Source: Bacteroides thetaiotaomicron VPI-5482 (GTDB lineage Bacteria > Bacteroidota > Bacteroidia > Bacteroidales > Bacteroidaceae). From it: DNA of 64,000 nucleotides. Under the pieces are notes generated by a model that had not been told where the DNA came from, searched no databases, and saw only the letters and a list, made by a program, of their open reading frames with translations. How positions within the stretch are numbered: position 1 is the stretch's first letter; each line of letters opens with the position of its first letter. Of this stretch, positions 17,627 through 26,091 are shown one piece after another. The stretch covers positions 372,001 to 436,000 of the forward strand of contig NC_004663.1 of assembly GCF_000011065.1 (NCBI RefSeq), read 5' to 3'. Made by a program: the position numbers and the translations under genes.

Positions 17627-18529
17627 TTACCAGTACCAGCATACGCCGAAAGAGAACGGATAAAGTTCGGGACCTTTGTTCTTCTCAAAGAGTCCGTAGG
17701 TAGAGTAACGCATATACACGCCTAAGTCCGCATAACCGGCTTGTGCTAGTAAGTTGATACCTAGCGGGCGTCCGTTCAGTCCCTTGTCAATCGTCTTCTT
17801 CGATCCGTTGACTTTGGCTTTGGATCTGAATCCGTGACGTATTTCGGCTTCGGGACCTACAGCAAAGAACAAAGGACCTTTGCCGTTGAGCCGTGTTTGC
17901 CATTCGATGGAGAGCGGAATGCGGAAGTAGAAATAGCGCAGACGGCTTTTGCTGTACTCTATAGGCTCTTCCGCCTCCATGCCGGAATAAATTTCGGTCA
18001 CTCCGTCTATTTCACGAAAAGCATCATTGCCGTCCAGGCGCATACTGCGGTATCCCCATCCTAGTCCGATGGTGATCCCCCAGTTATAGGTAGGTGCAAA
18101 AGCGTGCGAACCGGTAAACAGATTGCCGCCTATCTCCCATGAATGACTGGTGTTGAGGTCGGCACCGTTCGACGGATTGAATGAGAGGAAGTCATTGGAC
18201 AGTCGGGTGTAGCCGATGTAGAATCCGCCGGCATGTGGCTCGAACCTGTTTCTCTTGTTGTTTTTCTTCGAGAAGGGGAGAGCGCTCAGCACGGTACGGC
18301 TTTCCGTACTCTGCCCGTTCAGGTAGACTCCTTCGAAGATTTGCGCGTTTGTTATCGTATCTCCGCCGGATGCGCTTTCGTAGAGTTTCACTTTAATCTT
18401 GTCGCCTTGTTCCTTGATCACGATCTTCCGTCCGTTGACGTAAAGTGTTGTATCCTGCGGTGTACTTTCATTTTGTGCCATTCCGCTCATTGGAGCTATC
18501 ATGAGCCATAGTAATAATAGTTTTTTCAT
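17627..18529 (-). CDS. Outer-membrane beta-barrel protein of unknown function
   Basis: Not recognised by function. A signal peptide (MKKLLLLWLMIAPMSGMAQ) precedes a short soluble part with YVNGRKIVIKEQGDKIKVKLYE (given here only as its first segment YVNGRKIVIKEQGDKIKV). From about residue 100 amphipathic strands run to the C-terminal aromatic WYW, consistent with a small barrel of the outer-membrane-protein beta-barrel type. It is the last of four genes after an ECF sigma factor, separated by 23 bases from the preceding gene, so it is probably a target or effector of that sigma regulon. Confidence 0.65.
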   Translation of the reverse strand: MKKLLLLWLMIAPMSGMAQNESTPQDTTLYVNGRKIVIKEQGDKIKVKLYESASGGDTITNAQIFEGVYLNGQSTESRTVLSALPFSKKNNKRNRFEPHAGGFYIGYTRLSNDFLSFNPSNGADLNTSHSWEIGGNLFTGSHAFAPTYNWGITIGLGWGYRSMRLDGNDAFREIDGVTEIYSGMEAEEPIEYSKSRLRYFYFRIPLSIEWQTRLNGKGPLFFAVGPEAEIRHGFRSKAKVNGSKKTIDKGLNGRPLGINLLAQAGYADLGVYMRYSTYGLFEKNKGPELYPFSFGVCWYW

Positions 18530-18552
18530 ATTCGTATTTCTTTATCTGTTTT

Positions 18553-19002
18553 TTATTCTTTCTTCATGAATAACATGGTGATCAGGTCGTCGGCATCCAG
18601 TTCTCCTTCGATATAGATAAGGGTAGCCGAATCTTTCTTTCCGGTTTTGAAGAGGATAAAGCGGTTCACATCCTCCTTGAGCTGGGGAAGCTGGTAATAG
18701 CCGGACTTGATTTGCCCGTTGGAAACCACTTCTTTCACCTTCTTTGCTTTCTTCTTGTCGGCTTCCAGGCAACGGAGAATCGTAGGTAGTGCATCGCTGG
18801 CATCCTTGAACACAAGACTTTTATAGAGAGTCATCTGGTAAGTTTCCAGCATTTCATTGGATAGCTCTACCATAGTTACCCCTTTTTGCTTTCCGTACTT
18901 CTGAAAGACGGTAGCAATCTGTAGTCCCTGTTGGGCGGCCGCATGGGCGGCGAATGTAAGTAACAGGGCGATTAGTGTGGTACGAATGATTTTATTCATC
19001 AT
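18553..19002 (-). CDS. Small secreted protein of unknown function in the ECF sigma operon
   Basis: A signal peptide ending near HAAAQ is followed by about 125 mostly charged residues with alternating helices and strands (GVTMVELSNEMLETYQMTLYKSL is in the middle; first part GVTMVELSNEML). It resembles Bacteroides DUF4252/DUF6108-type periplasmic proteins seen behind sigma/anti-sigma pairs, but I cannot assign the family with certainty. It lies 25 bases after the putative anti-sigma gene and 23 bases before the barrel protein gene. Confidence 0.6.
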   Translation of the reverse strand: MMNKIIRTTLIALLLTFAAHAAAQQGLQIATVFQKYGKQKGVTMVELSNEMLETYQMTLYKSLVFKDASDALPTILRCLEADKKKAKKVKEVVSNGQIKSGYYQLPQLKEDVNRFILFKTGKKDSATLIYIEGELDADDLITMLFMKKE

Positions 19003-19027
19003 AATTATATGCTGTTTTTATATTATA

Positions 19028-19489
19028 TTATTCATCAAATAAAGTAGCGAACACTTCCTCCTCGCTGAGGCTGACGTCACGGAAGGCGACCATCGCCTGT
19101 TCGCGGATTAAATGAACGTCCGTATATTCCTTACCGTCAATGATTACATAGTTGGCCGGTGCAGGGGATAGATGACGGTAGATACCGGAGATGCCTACGA
19201 GTAGCAGTATGGCGGCAGCGGCAGCACTGAGACTGTAAGTCAGATACTGTCTGATCGTTTTTGTCTTTTTCTCGAATGGGGCGAGTTCTGGCATTTCGAC
19301 GGCATTACCTATACCGGAGATTTCCGGAAGTTCCTTCTGTTCCGCTTCGAAGAAAGCGAACACCGGGCGATATACCTCCAGATGTTCCGGTACGAGCCCT
19401 TCGGCAAAGAAACGTCGTAGTCTGCGCTCTTCCTCGCAGGTGGTTTCTCCTTCGAAATATTTGTTTAGCAAGGTTTCTATATCTTTCAT
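19028..19489 (-). CDS. Putative anti-sigma factor (single-pass membrane protein)
   Basis: The cytoplasmic N-terminus (about 1-80) starts with IETLLNKYFEGETTCEEERR, a pattern seen at the start of many Bacteroidota anti-sigma and sigma-operon membrane proteins. A single transmembrane helix lies at about 82-103 (SLSAAAAAILLLVGISGIY), followed by a 50-residue periplasmic tail. Its ATG overlaps the sigma-factor stop by four bases (ATGA), so translation is coupled. Function is inferred from this pairing. It lacks a FecR sensor domain. Confidence 0.7.
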   Translation of the reverse strand: MKDIETLLNKYFEGETTCEEERRLRRFFAEGLVPEHLEVYRPVFAFFEAEQKELPEISGIGNAVEMPELAPFEKKTKTIRQYLTYSLSAAAAAILLLVGISGIYRHLSPAPANYVIIDGKEYTDVHLIREQAMVAFRDVSLSEEEVFATLFDE

Positions 19490-20007
19490 GCTTTGTTCCT
19501 CCTTTTTCGTTCTTGTATCGTTTGCAAATAGACTTCCCTTACTTTCTTGCGGGCCCTCGACAGATTACTGCGGATGGCTTCTGCGTTGCAGCCGGTGATT
19601 TCGGCAATCTCTTCCGTCTCGTACTCTTCGATGTCTTTCATGCGAATAATCGTTCGTTGCAGCGTAGGCAGGGAGTCGATAATTTCCCGCATCAATCTGA
19701 ACTCATCTTTCTCTTCCAGCAGTCGCTCCGGAGTAGCCGAAGGGGTGGGAGCCTGTACACGGTCGAGTGATAGAGTGTCCGGTCGTTTGGCACGCCACAT
19801 ATCCATGCAGAGATGATGCGTCATGGTCATGGCTACGGCTTCGATACTTCTGTACTCGTCTAGCTTCTGGCGCAGATTCCACAGCTTCAGCATGACTTCC
19901 TGTACGGCATCTTCCGCATCCGAAGGATCATCTGTCATCCTTCGGGCGTAGTTCAGCAGCTTGTCTCGAAGGGGTACAACGGTTATTTTAAATTGTTTCA
20001 GTTCCAT
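19486..20007 (-). CDS. ECF-type RNA polymerase sigma factor
   Basis: Sigma-70 family protein with only regions 2 and 4. Region 2 is seen in DPSDAEDAVQEVMLKLW and the following helix. Region 4 begins LPTLQRTIIRMKDIEEYE and contains the helix-turn-helix EIAEITGCNAEAIRSNLSRA. Length 173 is normal. First gene of a four-gene minus-strand operon (sigma, anti-sigma, secreted protein, barrel protein). Its promoter lies at 20065-20096 and is of the housekeeping type, so the sigma factor need not drive itself. Confidence 0.9.
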   Translation of the reverse strand: MELKQFKITVVPLRDKLLNYARRMTDDPSDAEDAVQEVMLKLWNLRQKLDEYRSIEAVAMTMTHHLCMDMWRAKRPDTLSLDRVQAPTPSATPERLLEEKDEFRLMREIIDSLPTLQRTIIRMKDIEEYETEEIAEITGCNAEAIRSNLSRARKKVREVYLQTIQERKRRNKA

Positions 20008-20064
20008 TTACACTGATAAGACGGTGGCGGATTAAAAACGTGACATCGAAAAGGGAATTTTTTT

Positions 20065-20113
20065 CAAAAGTAGAGCAAATTTTTGTCAAGAGCAACTTTA
20101 TTGATTGTTAACT
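20065..20113 (-). promoter_or_regulatory. Promoter of the ECF sigma operon with shared upstream module
   Basis: Minus strand TACTTTTG (20065-20072) fits TAnnTTTG, with GTTG (20093-20096) 20 bases upstream. The 26-bp segment 20088-20113 repeats the one at 17569-17594 with a single mismatch. The ATG is about 58 bases downstream of the -7 box. Confidence 0.65.
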
Positions 20114-20128
20114 CTTGGGAGCTGTCCG

Positions 20129-20304
20129 GAAACAGAGCTTCTGTTTTGGGATAACAAAGCATCGGTTTATGGATAACAAAGCATCTGATTAATCATAACA
20201 AAGCATCTAATTAGTCATAAGATACTATGTTAAGTATGGTAACAAACGAGGTAAAACGGACTAAGCTCGGGGGTAAAATGAGCAAAAAGCTGGGAAAAAG
20301 GCTG
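20129..20304. repeat. Tandem array B: about eight 22-bp units
   Basis: Units start every 22 bases at 20129, 20151, 20173, 20195, 20217, 20239, 20261 and 20283. The three central units share ATAACAAAGCATC and then diverge. Outer units decay stepwise, for example ATAAGATACTAT, GTAACAAACGAG, CTAAGCTCGGGG. The first unit has the dyad AACAGA-GCT-TCTGTT. The array fills most of the 440-bp gap between the sigma-factor promoter and the terminator at 20329. No open reading frame explains it. Confidence 0.82.
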
Positions 20305-20328
20305 ATTTTCATTCATTGTAACAAAAAG

Positions 20329-20356
20329 AAAGGAGGGAACTGTGATTCCCTCCTTT
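20329..20356 (-). terminator. Terminator of the 23.3-20.4 kb minus-strand genes
   Basis: AAAGGAGGGAA (20329-20339) pairs with TTCCCTCCTTT (20346-20356). On the minus strand the stem is followed by CTTTTTGTTAC, so it ends transcripts from the solute-binding protein gene. Confidence 0.78.
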
Positions 20357-20449
20357 ACGTGTAGTTTAACTGAAACTACTTTATGATTACGTTGACAAAG
20401 ATACGACATTCAAATGCGAAAGTCAAGTCTTCGGCGTATTATTTTTTAT

Positions 20450-21289
20450 CTATTTATCACCATAGTATTTCCGGTAAATCTTTTGATACTCTTTTTCTTT
20501 TTGGAATTTATCCAGCCATGTATTCAAACTATCGAGCAATGCGGGTGATTGCTTGCTGACTGCCCATGAGTAGAATTGAGTAAAACTGATTGCGGTATTG
20601 ATATCTACCTGAGGCAATGAATCTGCCACTGCACGGGCAATGCTTTCATCACAGACGGCATAATCGATATCTCCATGAGCAACTAACGAAATCAACTGCT
20701 CTGAACCGTATTTCTCTATTTCCTTTATATAAATAGTATCTCCGATTTCATTTCCCAGATTCTGAATACGTAGAATAGAAGGCGAGCCTTTTACCACATG
20801 AAGTGTCTTTTGGGCAAGGTCCAATTGGTTTCGGATATAAAGTGAATCATTCTCCCCGTTCGCTTTTCGTTGCACCAGCACCTGCTTGTTGAGTATGATG
20901 GGGGAGGTGAGAAGCAGAGAATCTTTCAGTTCGCTGGTTGCCAGTATTCCGTAGGCTATGACATCGTAGCGTCCGTCGCTTAATCCTCTCAGCCGTTCGT
21001 CGAAGCTCATGACAGGAGTGATTTCAGTTTTCAGCCCCTTGTCACGTGCGAACGCTTCTATCAGTTCATAATGGAATCCGGAGACAGTGTCACTGTCTAC
21101 ATAGAAACTGATTGAATTATATTCGGTGGCTACATGCAGGATGCCTTCTTTGGCGATGGCTGCATAATCACGCGGATGCCCCAGAGGTTTTTCTTGCTTA
21201 CCGCAATAGCGGACAGAGAAGATGAGTGCCAGTACAATGACTACCGGCAACAGATATCTGAATAGTCTCAATTTCGGGTGCGTTTTCAT
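20450..21289 (-). CDS. Membrane-anchored solute-binding protein, family 3 (MltF N-domain-like)
   Basis: Type II periplasmic-binding fold. An N-terminal transmembrane or signal segment (about 10-28, YLLPVVIVLALIFSVRYCG) has a cysteine that could be lipidated. The binding domain spans about 45-275 with ILHVATEYNSISFYVDSDTVSG and GFHYELIEAFARDKGL. No lytic transglycosylase domain is attached, unlike MltF, which has this fold at its N-terminus. It follows the porin gene by 17 bases and is probably co-transcribed with it. No ABC permease or ATPase gene is nearby, so a sensor or regulatory role is as likely as transport. Confidence 0.75.
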   Translation of the reverse strand: MKTHPKLRLFRYLLPVVIVLALIFSVRYCGKQEKPLGHPRDYAAIAKEGILHVATEYNSISFYVDSDTVSGFHYELIEAFARDKGLKTEITPVMSFDERLRGLSDGRYDVIAYGILATSELKDSLLLTSPIILNKQVLVQRKANGENDSLYIRNQLDLAQKTLHVVKGSPSILRIQNLGNEIGDTIYIKEIEKYGSEQLISLVAHGDIDYAVCDESIARAVADSLPQVDINTAISFTQFYSWAVSKQSPALLDSLNTWLDKFQKEKEYQKIYRKYYGDK

Positions 21290-21306
21290 AAATCATAGAG
21301 GTTTTG

Positions 21307-23349
21307 TTAATCATAGAAGTTCCATGAAAGTCCGAATTTCAGCACACGTGGGTTAATGGGGTAATGAGGTGCCAGGAAGTAGTTAGGTTTGCTCATTCCC
21401 TGATTGACGTGATACATCATCACATAGAAACGGGTACGTTTCAAATGTAAGTTAGCATAAACATTCACTATCGGATAACCGCCTATCTCTACTTTACCTT
21501 CTTCCGGTTGCAGGTAGAACTGCTGTGTAGCAGGCATATAGGCCGGAGCATCATATTTAGTGAAGTAACGTACATCAGCACCTAATTGTACACTCAATAC
21601 TTTTTTCGCCAGCTTGAACTGCATATAGAAGTTATGATACAGCGAAAGTTCCGGTAATGGAAGTACAGCCTGATCACTGGATTTCTGCCAGATTACTTCA
21701 TTGTCCAGATGGAAGATTCCCACTTTGAAATCCTGATTGAAGCAAGCTGATACTACCTGCAAGCTACCACCTTTTTGTTCCGGTAATGCCTGCTGGTTGA
21801 AGTAAGTATAGTTCTTTATGTTTTCAACGCCGGCTCTTAAGCGGGTCCCCCAATTGGCTATGCTCAGCTCGCCTTCGATACGGGTGCGGAATTCCTTATC
21901 CATATCATCATCCCACCAAAAATGTTTGGAGTGGTAATGACGCATGTAGAATGGCGCAAGTTTATTACTGATTTCTCCGCGTGCAATCACACTGACGGTA
22001 TCTTTCCATAAAGGGATATTTAAGTCGATATCTCCTTTGACATCAAACTGTCCGATAGCCTTTCCTGCCATTCCCACTTCACCGATTGCGTGATAATGAA
22101 GAAAGTTTCCCTGTTTTTTAGTCAGTTCGCCACCGATATAGATTTCTGTCTCATTGTATTTATCCTGCTTTAGCGGGTCTAGGCTCATTAATGAATATTT
22201 GCTCAGCTTATGTGAGGCAAAGGCTGTCAACCCGGCTTTTGCATATTTGTTGAAGCCTTCGAGCAAAGCAATACCTATGGTATTCTTGACTCCGATATAG
22301 ACAGTACTGTCTCTGACGAATGTATTCTCTTTATCAAGGAGAGTTTGCTTATAATAGTTTTCTACATTATCATCCGAACGGAAATTATGGCGCGAACGTT
22401 CTACCTGAATGGTATGTATAAAGCTGGTGACCGGAACAAATTCCTGTTTGGCAGGCATCGTATCATTTTCTGCCTGTGGAATATCCCGGTGGAATCCCAG
22501 ATTATAGCGTTGTGTCAGAAAGACATAGAAGTCATGGTTACGGTTGGCACTGGCATTGAGTACGGTAGGGATATTGACAGATTCATATTCTTTTCTTCCT
22601 TCTGCCATTTCTTCCGGTGCGGTAATGTAGCGGTCGTCAGTGATACCACCGTTCTCATTCGTTTTCAGATAGTTGTTGCTATAGATTCCCTGCACCTGAT
22701 AGCGGTCGCCAATGTAACTACCGAAAAGCGCGGCATTAAAATAAGAAGTGTTTTGATTATTATAGTAGCCTCGGCCATACAGATAATCAATATTAAAGCC
22801 GAAAGCCAACTTCTTGTTTACATTGACTGAAAAATAAGATTTGAAACGTTCTTCTCCATTTTGCTTATTTCCGGCCTTGTGATAGGTCAGGTTAGTATAA
22901 GGAACATTACTATTCGTAAAGTTAAATTCCGTCGGGCGAATGAAAAAGCTGGAGAAAGACTCCATAAAGATGGTTGGTTCCGGATAACGGCGCTCAAAGA
23001 AGATACGCGACAGACGCGGTGAACCTAAATTGGCCAGATAATTATAATGTCCGGTGATTCCTTCTGTAAGATTCGTATTCTGAAAGTGATGGTAAGTTGT
23101 ATCTGCCGGAATCATTGTCCGGTCGCCTAATTGGTTCTTGATACGCCACATATATAGTGTAGGCGGCAGTCCCTGTACTTCAACATTGGCACTATCCAGT
23201 TTGTCCGGAATCATGGCAGGGTCTACCTGATTACCATATTGGTCGCGTCCGTTCTCGTCGATTTGCTGGCGGGCAGGGTTGAGCTGTGCATGGATAGCAC
23301 TCAGTCCTACAACGGAGAATAATATATATAATAGTAAGATTCGTCTCAT
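21307..23349 (-). CDS. Putative porin, large outer-membrane beta-barrel
   Basis: Resembles the Bacteroidota putative-porin family. The ATG at 23349 (MRRILLLYILFSVVGLSAIHA) gives a clean signal peptide; a TTG four codons upstream falls inside a TATCTTTG box and is rejected. The N-terminal 100 residues are soluble with PPTLYMWRIKNQLGDRT and RLSRIFFERRYPEPTIFM, family hallmarks. The rest alternates aromatic and polar residues as in a barrel of about 550 residues and ends LSWNFYD. Pore specificity is unknown. The solute-binding protein gene follows after 17 bases. Confidence 0.75.
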   Translation of the reverse strand: MRRILLLYILFSVVGLSAIHAQLNPARQQIDENGRDQYGNQVDPAMIPDKLDSANVEVQGLPPTLYMWRIKNQLGDRTMIPADTTYHHFQNTNLTEGITGHYNYLANLGSPRLSRIFFERRYPEPTIFMESFSSFFIRPTEFNFTNSNVPYTNLTYHKAGNKQNGEERFKSYFSVNVNKKLAFGFNIDYLYGRGYYNNQNTSYFNAALFGSYIGDRYQVQGIYSNNYLKTNENGGITDDRYITAPEEMAEGRKEYESVNIPTVLNASANRNHDFYVFLTQRYNLGFHRDIPQAENDTMPAKQEFVPVTSFIHTIQVERSRHNFRSDDNVENYYKQTLLDKENTFVRDSTVYIGVKNTIGIALLEGFNKYAKAGLTAFASHKLSKYSLMSLDPLKQDKYNETEIYIGGELTKKQGNFLHYHAIGEVGMAGKAIGQFDVKGDIDLNIPLWKDTVSVIARGEISNKLAPFYMRHYHSKHFWWDDDMDKEFRTRIEGELSIANWGTRLRAGVENIKNYTYFNQQALPEQKGGSLQVVSACFNQDFKVGIFHLDNEVIWQKSSDQAVLPLPELSLYHNFYMQFKLAKKVLSVQLGADVRYFTKYDAPAYMPATQQFYLQPEEGKVEIGGYPIVNVYANLHLKRTRFYVMMYHVNQGMSKPNYFLAPHYPINPRVLKFGLSWNFYD

Positions 23350-23357
23350 AATTGGAG

Positions 23358-23365
23358 GCAAAGAT
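23358..23365 (-). promoter_or_regulatory. Possible -7 box close to the porin start
   Basis: TATCTTTG on the minus strand, only about 8 bases before the ATG at 23349. The match to TAnnTTTG is exact, but the short leader and lack of a -33 box make it doubtful. Confidence 0.35.
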
Positions 23366-23377
23366 ACTTACTTAAAT

Positions 23378-23456
23378 TGAGAATTGAGAATTGAGAATTG
23401 AAAATTATGTTGCATCGCGCTATTATCTAGCAAATAATTCTCAATTCTCAATTTTA
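23378..23456. repeat. Inverted AATTGAGA / TCTCAATT short tandem repeats
   Basis: About three copies of GAATTGA on the left (23378-23405) face about two and a half copies of TCAATTC on the right (23438-23456), separated by about 35 bases. They can pair as a long hairpin. The arrangement resembles the repeats that flank the four-helix-bundle gene at 53244, but here nothing is enclosed. Confidence 0.6.
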
Positions 23457-23469
23457 AACTCTTAATTTA

Positions 23470-24012
23470 TTAAACTTCGTGGATTAATTCCATTCCTTTT
23501 TTGATCGCTTCCTCGTTCATAGGAATCAAGTGGTGATGGCGTTCCGGAAGAGTTTTCTTCAATCCTTTGATGACGTTTTCCAGAGTTACGATAGGACGGA
23601 GTTGCAGTAAACCGCCAAGTACGATCATATTGAAGGCTTTCGCATTATTCATTTCGTTGGCAGCATCCATTGCGTCGATGCGATATACTTTGATATCCTT
23701 GCGGGTAGGAGGGTTGATAATCCCATATCCGTCATAGATCAGGATACCGCCCGGCTTTACTCTGCTTTCAAACTTTTCCAGTGAAGGCTGGTTCAGTATG
23801 ATCGCCGTATCATATTTACTCAGGATCGGTGAAGAGATTTTGTCATCGCTGACAATCACTGTCACATTGGCTGTTCCGCCTCGTTGTTCAGGACCGTATG
23901 CCGGCATCCAGCTCACTTCTTTTCCTTCCATCAGTCCGGAATAAGCCAGAATCTTACCCATGGACAATACGCCTTGTCCACCGAATCCAGCAATAATTAT
24001 TTCTTCTTTCAT
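23470..24012 (-). CDS. korC: 2-oxoacid:ferredoxin oxidoreductase, gamma subunit
   Basis: Gamma domain of the pyruvate/2-oxoglutarate ferredoxin oxidoreductase superfamily, helping to bind CoA. It begins with the family motif IIAGFGGQGVLSMGKIL and has PAYGPEQRGGTANVTVIVS. Length 180 is normal for the separate gamma subunit. It is the last gene of an operon with TPR, ferredoxin, alpha, a small membrane protein and beta, 19 bases after the beta stop. The gene symbol assumes the 2-oxoglutarate type; a branched-chain (VOR) type is possible. Confidence 0.88.
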   Translation of the reverse strand: MKEEIIIAGFGGQGVLSMGKILAYSGLMEGKEVSWMPAYGPEQRGGTANVTVIVSDDKISSPILSKYDTAIILNQPSLEKFESRVKPGGILIYDGYGIINPPTRKDIKVYRIDAMDAANEMNNAKAFNMIVLGGLLQLRPIVTLENVIKGLKKTLPERHHHLIPMNEEAIKKGMELIHEV

Positions 24013-24031
24013 TGTTCTGTTGACTTTTGCG

Positions 24032-24796
24032 TTATTCTTTATCTTTTAAATCACCCAGCGGATAGAATGGGAACATATGTTCTTCCATCCATTTATTTGA
24101 TTTTTCCGGAGTCATCTTCCAGCCGGAGCTACAAGTTGATACGATTTCTACCAGATTGGAACCTTTGCCGTTCATCGAATTTTCGAATGCCTTGCGTATT
24201 GCTTTCTTGGCTTTGCGGATGGCGGGCACTGATTGTACCGACTGACGCGTAACATAAGCAGTTCCTTCCAGTTGGGCGGCAATCTCGGTAATCTTCAATG
24301 GATAGCCGTGTAGTTCGACATCACGTCCGTAAGGACAAGTAGAACTCTTCATGCCTACCAGAGTCGTCGGAGCCATTTGTCCGCCGGTCATACCGTAGAT
24401 AGCGTTATTGATAAAGATAATGGTAATGTTTTCGCCACGGTTCAGTGCGTGGATTGTTTCGGCGGTACCGATACAGGCCAGGTCACCGTCACCCTGATAA
24501 GTGAAAACGAGACGGTCGGGCCATAAGCGTTTGATAGCCGTAGCTACTGCAGGTGCACGTCCGTGAGCGGCTTCCTGCCAGTCTATATCCAGATAGTTGT
24601 AGGCGAAAACTGCGCATCCTACCGGAGAGACTCCCACCGTTTTTTCTTCCATGCCCATTTCCTCAATGACTTCGGCAACGAGCTTGTGTACCACGCCGTG
24701 ACTGCAACCCGGGCAGTAGTGCATGGCATTATCATTCATCAGAGTCGGTTTTTTATAAACCAGATTCTCAGGTTTGATTATTTCTTCTTTAGTCAT
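24032..24796 (-). CDS. korB: 2-oxoacid:ferredoxin oxidoreductase, beta subunit (thiamine-diphosphate site)
   Basis: Binds thiamine diphosphate and catalyses oxidative decarboxylation of a 2-oxoacid, or the reverse carboxylation. Motifs: YCPGCSHGVVHKL near residue 28, then TYQGDGDLACIGTAE with the GDG metal/diphosphate site and IFINNAIYGMTGGQMAPTT closing it. Length 254 is typical of the four-subunit enzyme. Its ATG lies 12 bases after the small membrane protein stop. Confidence 0.9.
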   Translation of the reverse strand: MTKEEIIKPENLVYKKPTLMNDNAMHYCPGCSHGVVHKLVAEVIEEMGMEEKTVGVSPVGCAVFAYNYLDIDWQEAAHGRAPAVATAIKRLWPDRLVFTYQGDGDLACIGTAETIHALNRGENITIIFINNAIYGMTGGQMAPTTLVGMKSSTCPYGRDVELHGYPLKITEIAAQLEGTAYVTRQSVQSVPAIRKAKKAIRKAFENSMNGKGSNLVEIVSTCSSGWKMTPEKSNKWMEEHMFPFYPLGDLKDKE

Positions 24797-24808
24797 AACT
24801 TCTTCTCC

Positions 24809-24985
24809 TTATCTGTTGGTGAACCGTATAAAAAACTCCATCAGCTTGACAAAGATTGCCGCGCCGCATACGTAGATAAACATTTTAAAATCTTCCTTTC
24901 CTACTACAAAGTAGACAATGATAGCGGCAAGTGCCAATATCATGAAAAGGATGTTCAATACGTTTCTTATTTTATCGGGATTCAT
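24809..24985 (-). CDS. Small two-helix membrane protein inside the oxidoreductase operon
   Basis: A 58-residue product starting MNPDKIRNVLNILFMILALA. Two hydrophobic helices at about 9-27 and 35-48 are separated by a VGKEDF turn; the tail is basic (MEFFIRFTNR). It starts 10 bases after the alpha-subunit stop and ends 12 bases before the beta ATG behind an AAGGAGAAGAAG ribosome site for beta. The tight spacing and hydrophobic pattern argue for a real gene. It could tether the oxidoreductase to the membrane, which is speculation. Confidence 0.72.
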   Translation of the reverse strand: MNPDKIRNVLNILFMILALAAIIVYFVVGKEDFKMFIYVCGAAIFVKLMEFFIRFTNR

Positions 24986-24995
24986 CGTCGTTTCG

Positions 24996-26079
24996 TTATT
25001 TGATTATTTTTTCTTCCAGAGCAGTTACAATTTCATCCGGATCGGGAACAATACCGCCGAGACGTCCGAAATGTTCTACTTTTACTTTACCATTGACAGC
25101 CAGGCGGACATCTTCGATCATCTGTCCGGCATTCAATTCTGTAACGAGCATACCTTTCACTTTGTCAGCGTAAGCGGCAATGGCTTTGCTCGGGAACGGC
25201 CACAAAGTGATGGGGCGAAGAATACCTACTTTGATTCCTTTTTCGCGGGCGAGTTCCATTGCTTTCTGACCGATACGTGCCATGGAACCGAAAGCTACGA
25301 TCAGATATTCTGCATCTTCGCAGTTGATTTCTTCGAAGCGTACTTCGTTTTCCTCAATCTGTTTGTATTTAGCCTGGAAACGGATGTTGTTGATTTCCAT
25401 TGCTTCCGGCTTCAGTTCGAGTGAAGTAATAATATTCGGTTTACGACCTTTCGCTTTTCCGGTAGCAGCCCACGGACATTGTTCGATAACTTCTGCATCG
25501 GTGCGGCGTGGCTTCTGTGCAGGAAGAACTACTTTTTCCATCATCTGTCCGATTACACCGTCGGCAAGGATAATAGCCGGATTACGGTATTTGAAAGCAA
25601 GTTCGAATCCGAGTGCAACGAAATCCGCCATTTCCTGTACGGATGCCGGAGCAAGGGCAATCAGTCTGTAGTCACCGTGACCGCCTCCTTTCACTGTCTG
25701 GAAGTAGTCCGCCTGACTCGGCTGGATGGTTCCCAATCCGGGACCGCCGCGCATTACGTTTACAATCAGACAAGGAAGTTCGGCACCTGCGATGTAGGAG
25801 ATACCTTCCTGTTTCAGACTCACGCCGGGACTTGAGGAAGAGGTCAATACCATCTTTCCACTACCTGCGCCTCCATATACCATATTGATAGCTGCCACTT
25901 CACTTTCTGCCTGGAAGAACTACCATGCCGGTTGTTTCCCACGGTTTCAGTTCGGCAAGCGTTTCCAGTACTTCCGATTGGGGAGTAATAGGATATCCGA
26001 AGTATCCGTCCGCACCGCAACGGATAGCTGCGTGGGCGATGGCTTCGTTTCCTTTCATTAATACAACTTCTTCTGCCAT
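24996..26079 (-). pseudogene. korA: 2-oxoacid:ferredoxin oxidoreductase alpha subunit, one-base frameshift near N-terminus
   Basis: Alpha subunit that holds the 2-oxoacid and pairs with the beta subunit. The true start is the ATG at 26079 (MAEEVVLMKGNEAIAHAA, then YFGYPITPQSEVLE). The frame runs 59 codons and stops at 25900-25902. The rest (MVYGGAGSGKMVLTSSSSPG onward) is in another frame to 24996. Removing one G of the GG at 25913-25914 restores LQAESEVAAINMVYGG, the family sequence. A restart within the second frame would lack the pyrimidine-binding N-terminal segment. Because the other subunits look intact and the enzyme is central, a sequence error is more likely than a true pseudogene. 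Confidence 0.88.
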
Positions 26080-26091
26080 ATTCTTTTTCTT

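Noticed and set aside
20129..20304. Array B considered as a CRISPR array
   Set aside because: There are no unique spacers between fixed repeats; the whole 22-bp unit drifts. No cas gene is nearby.
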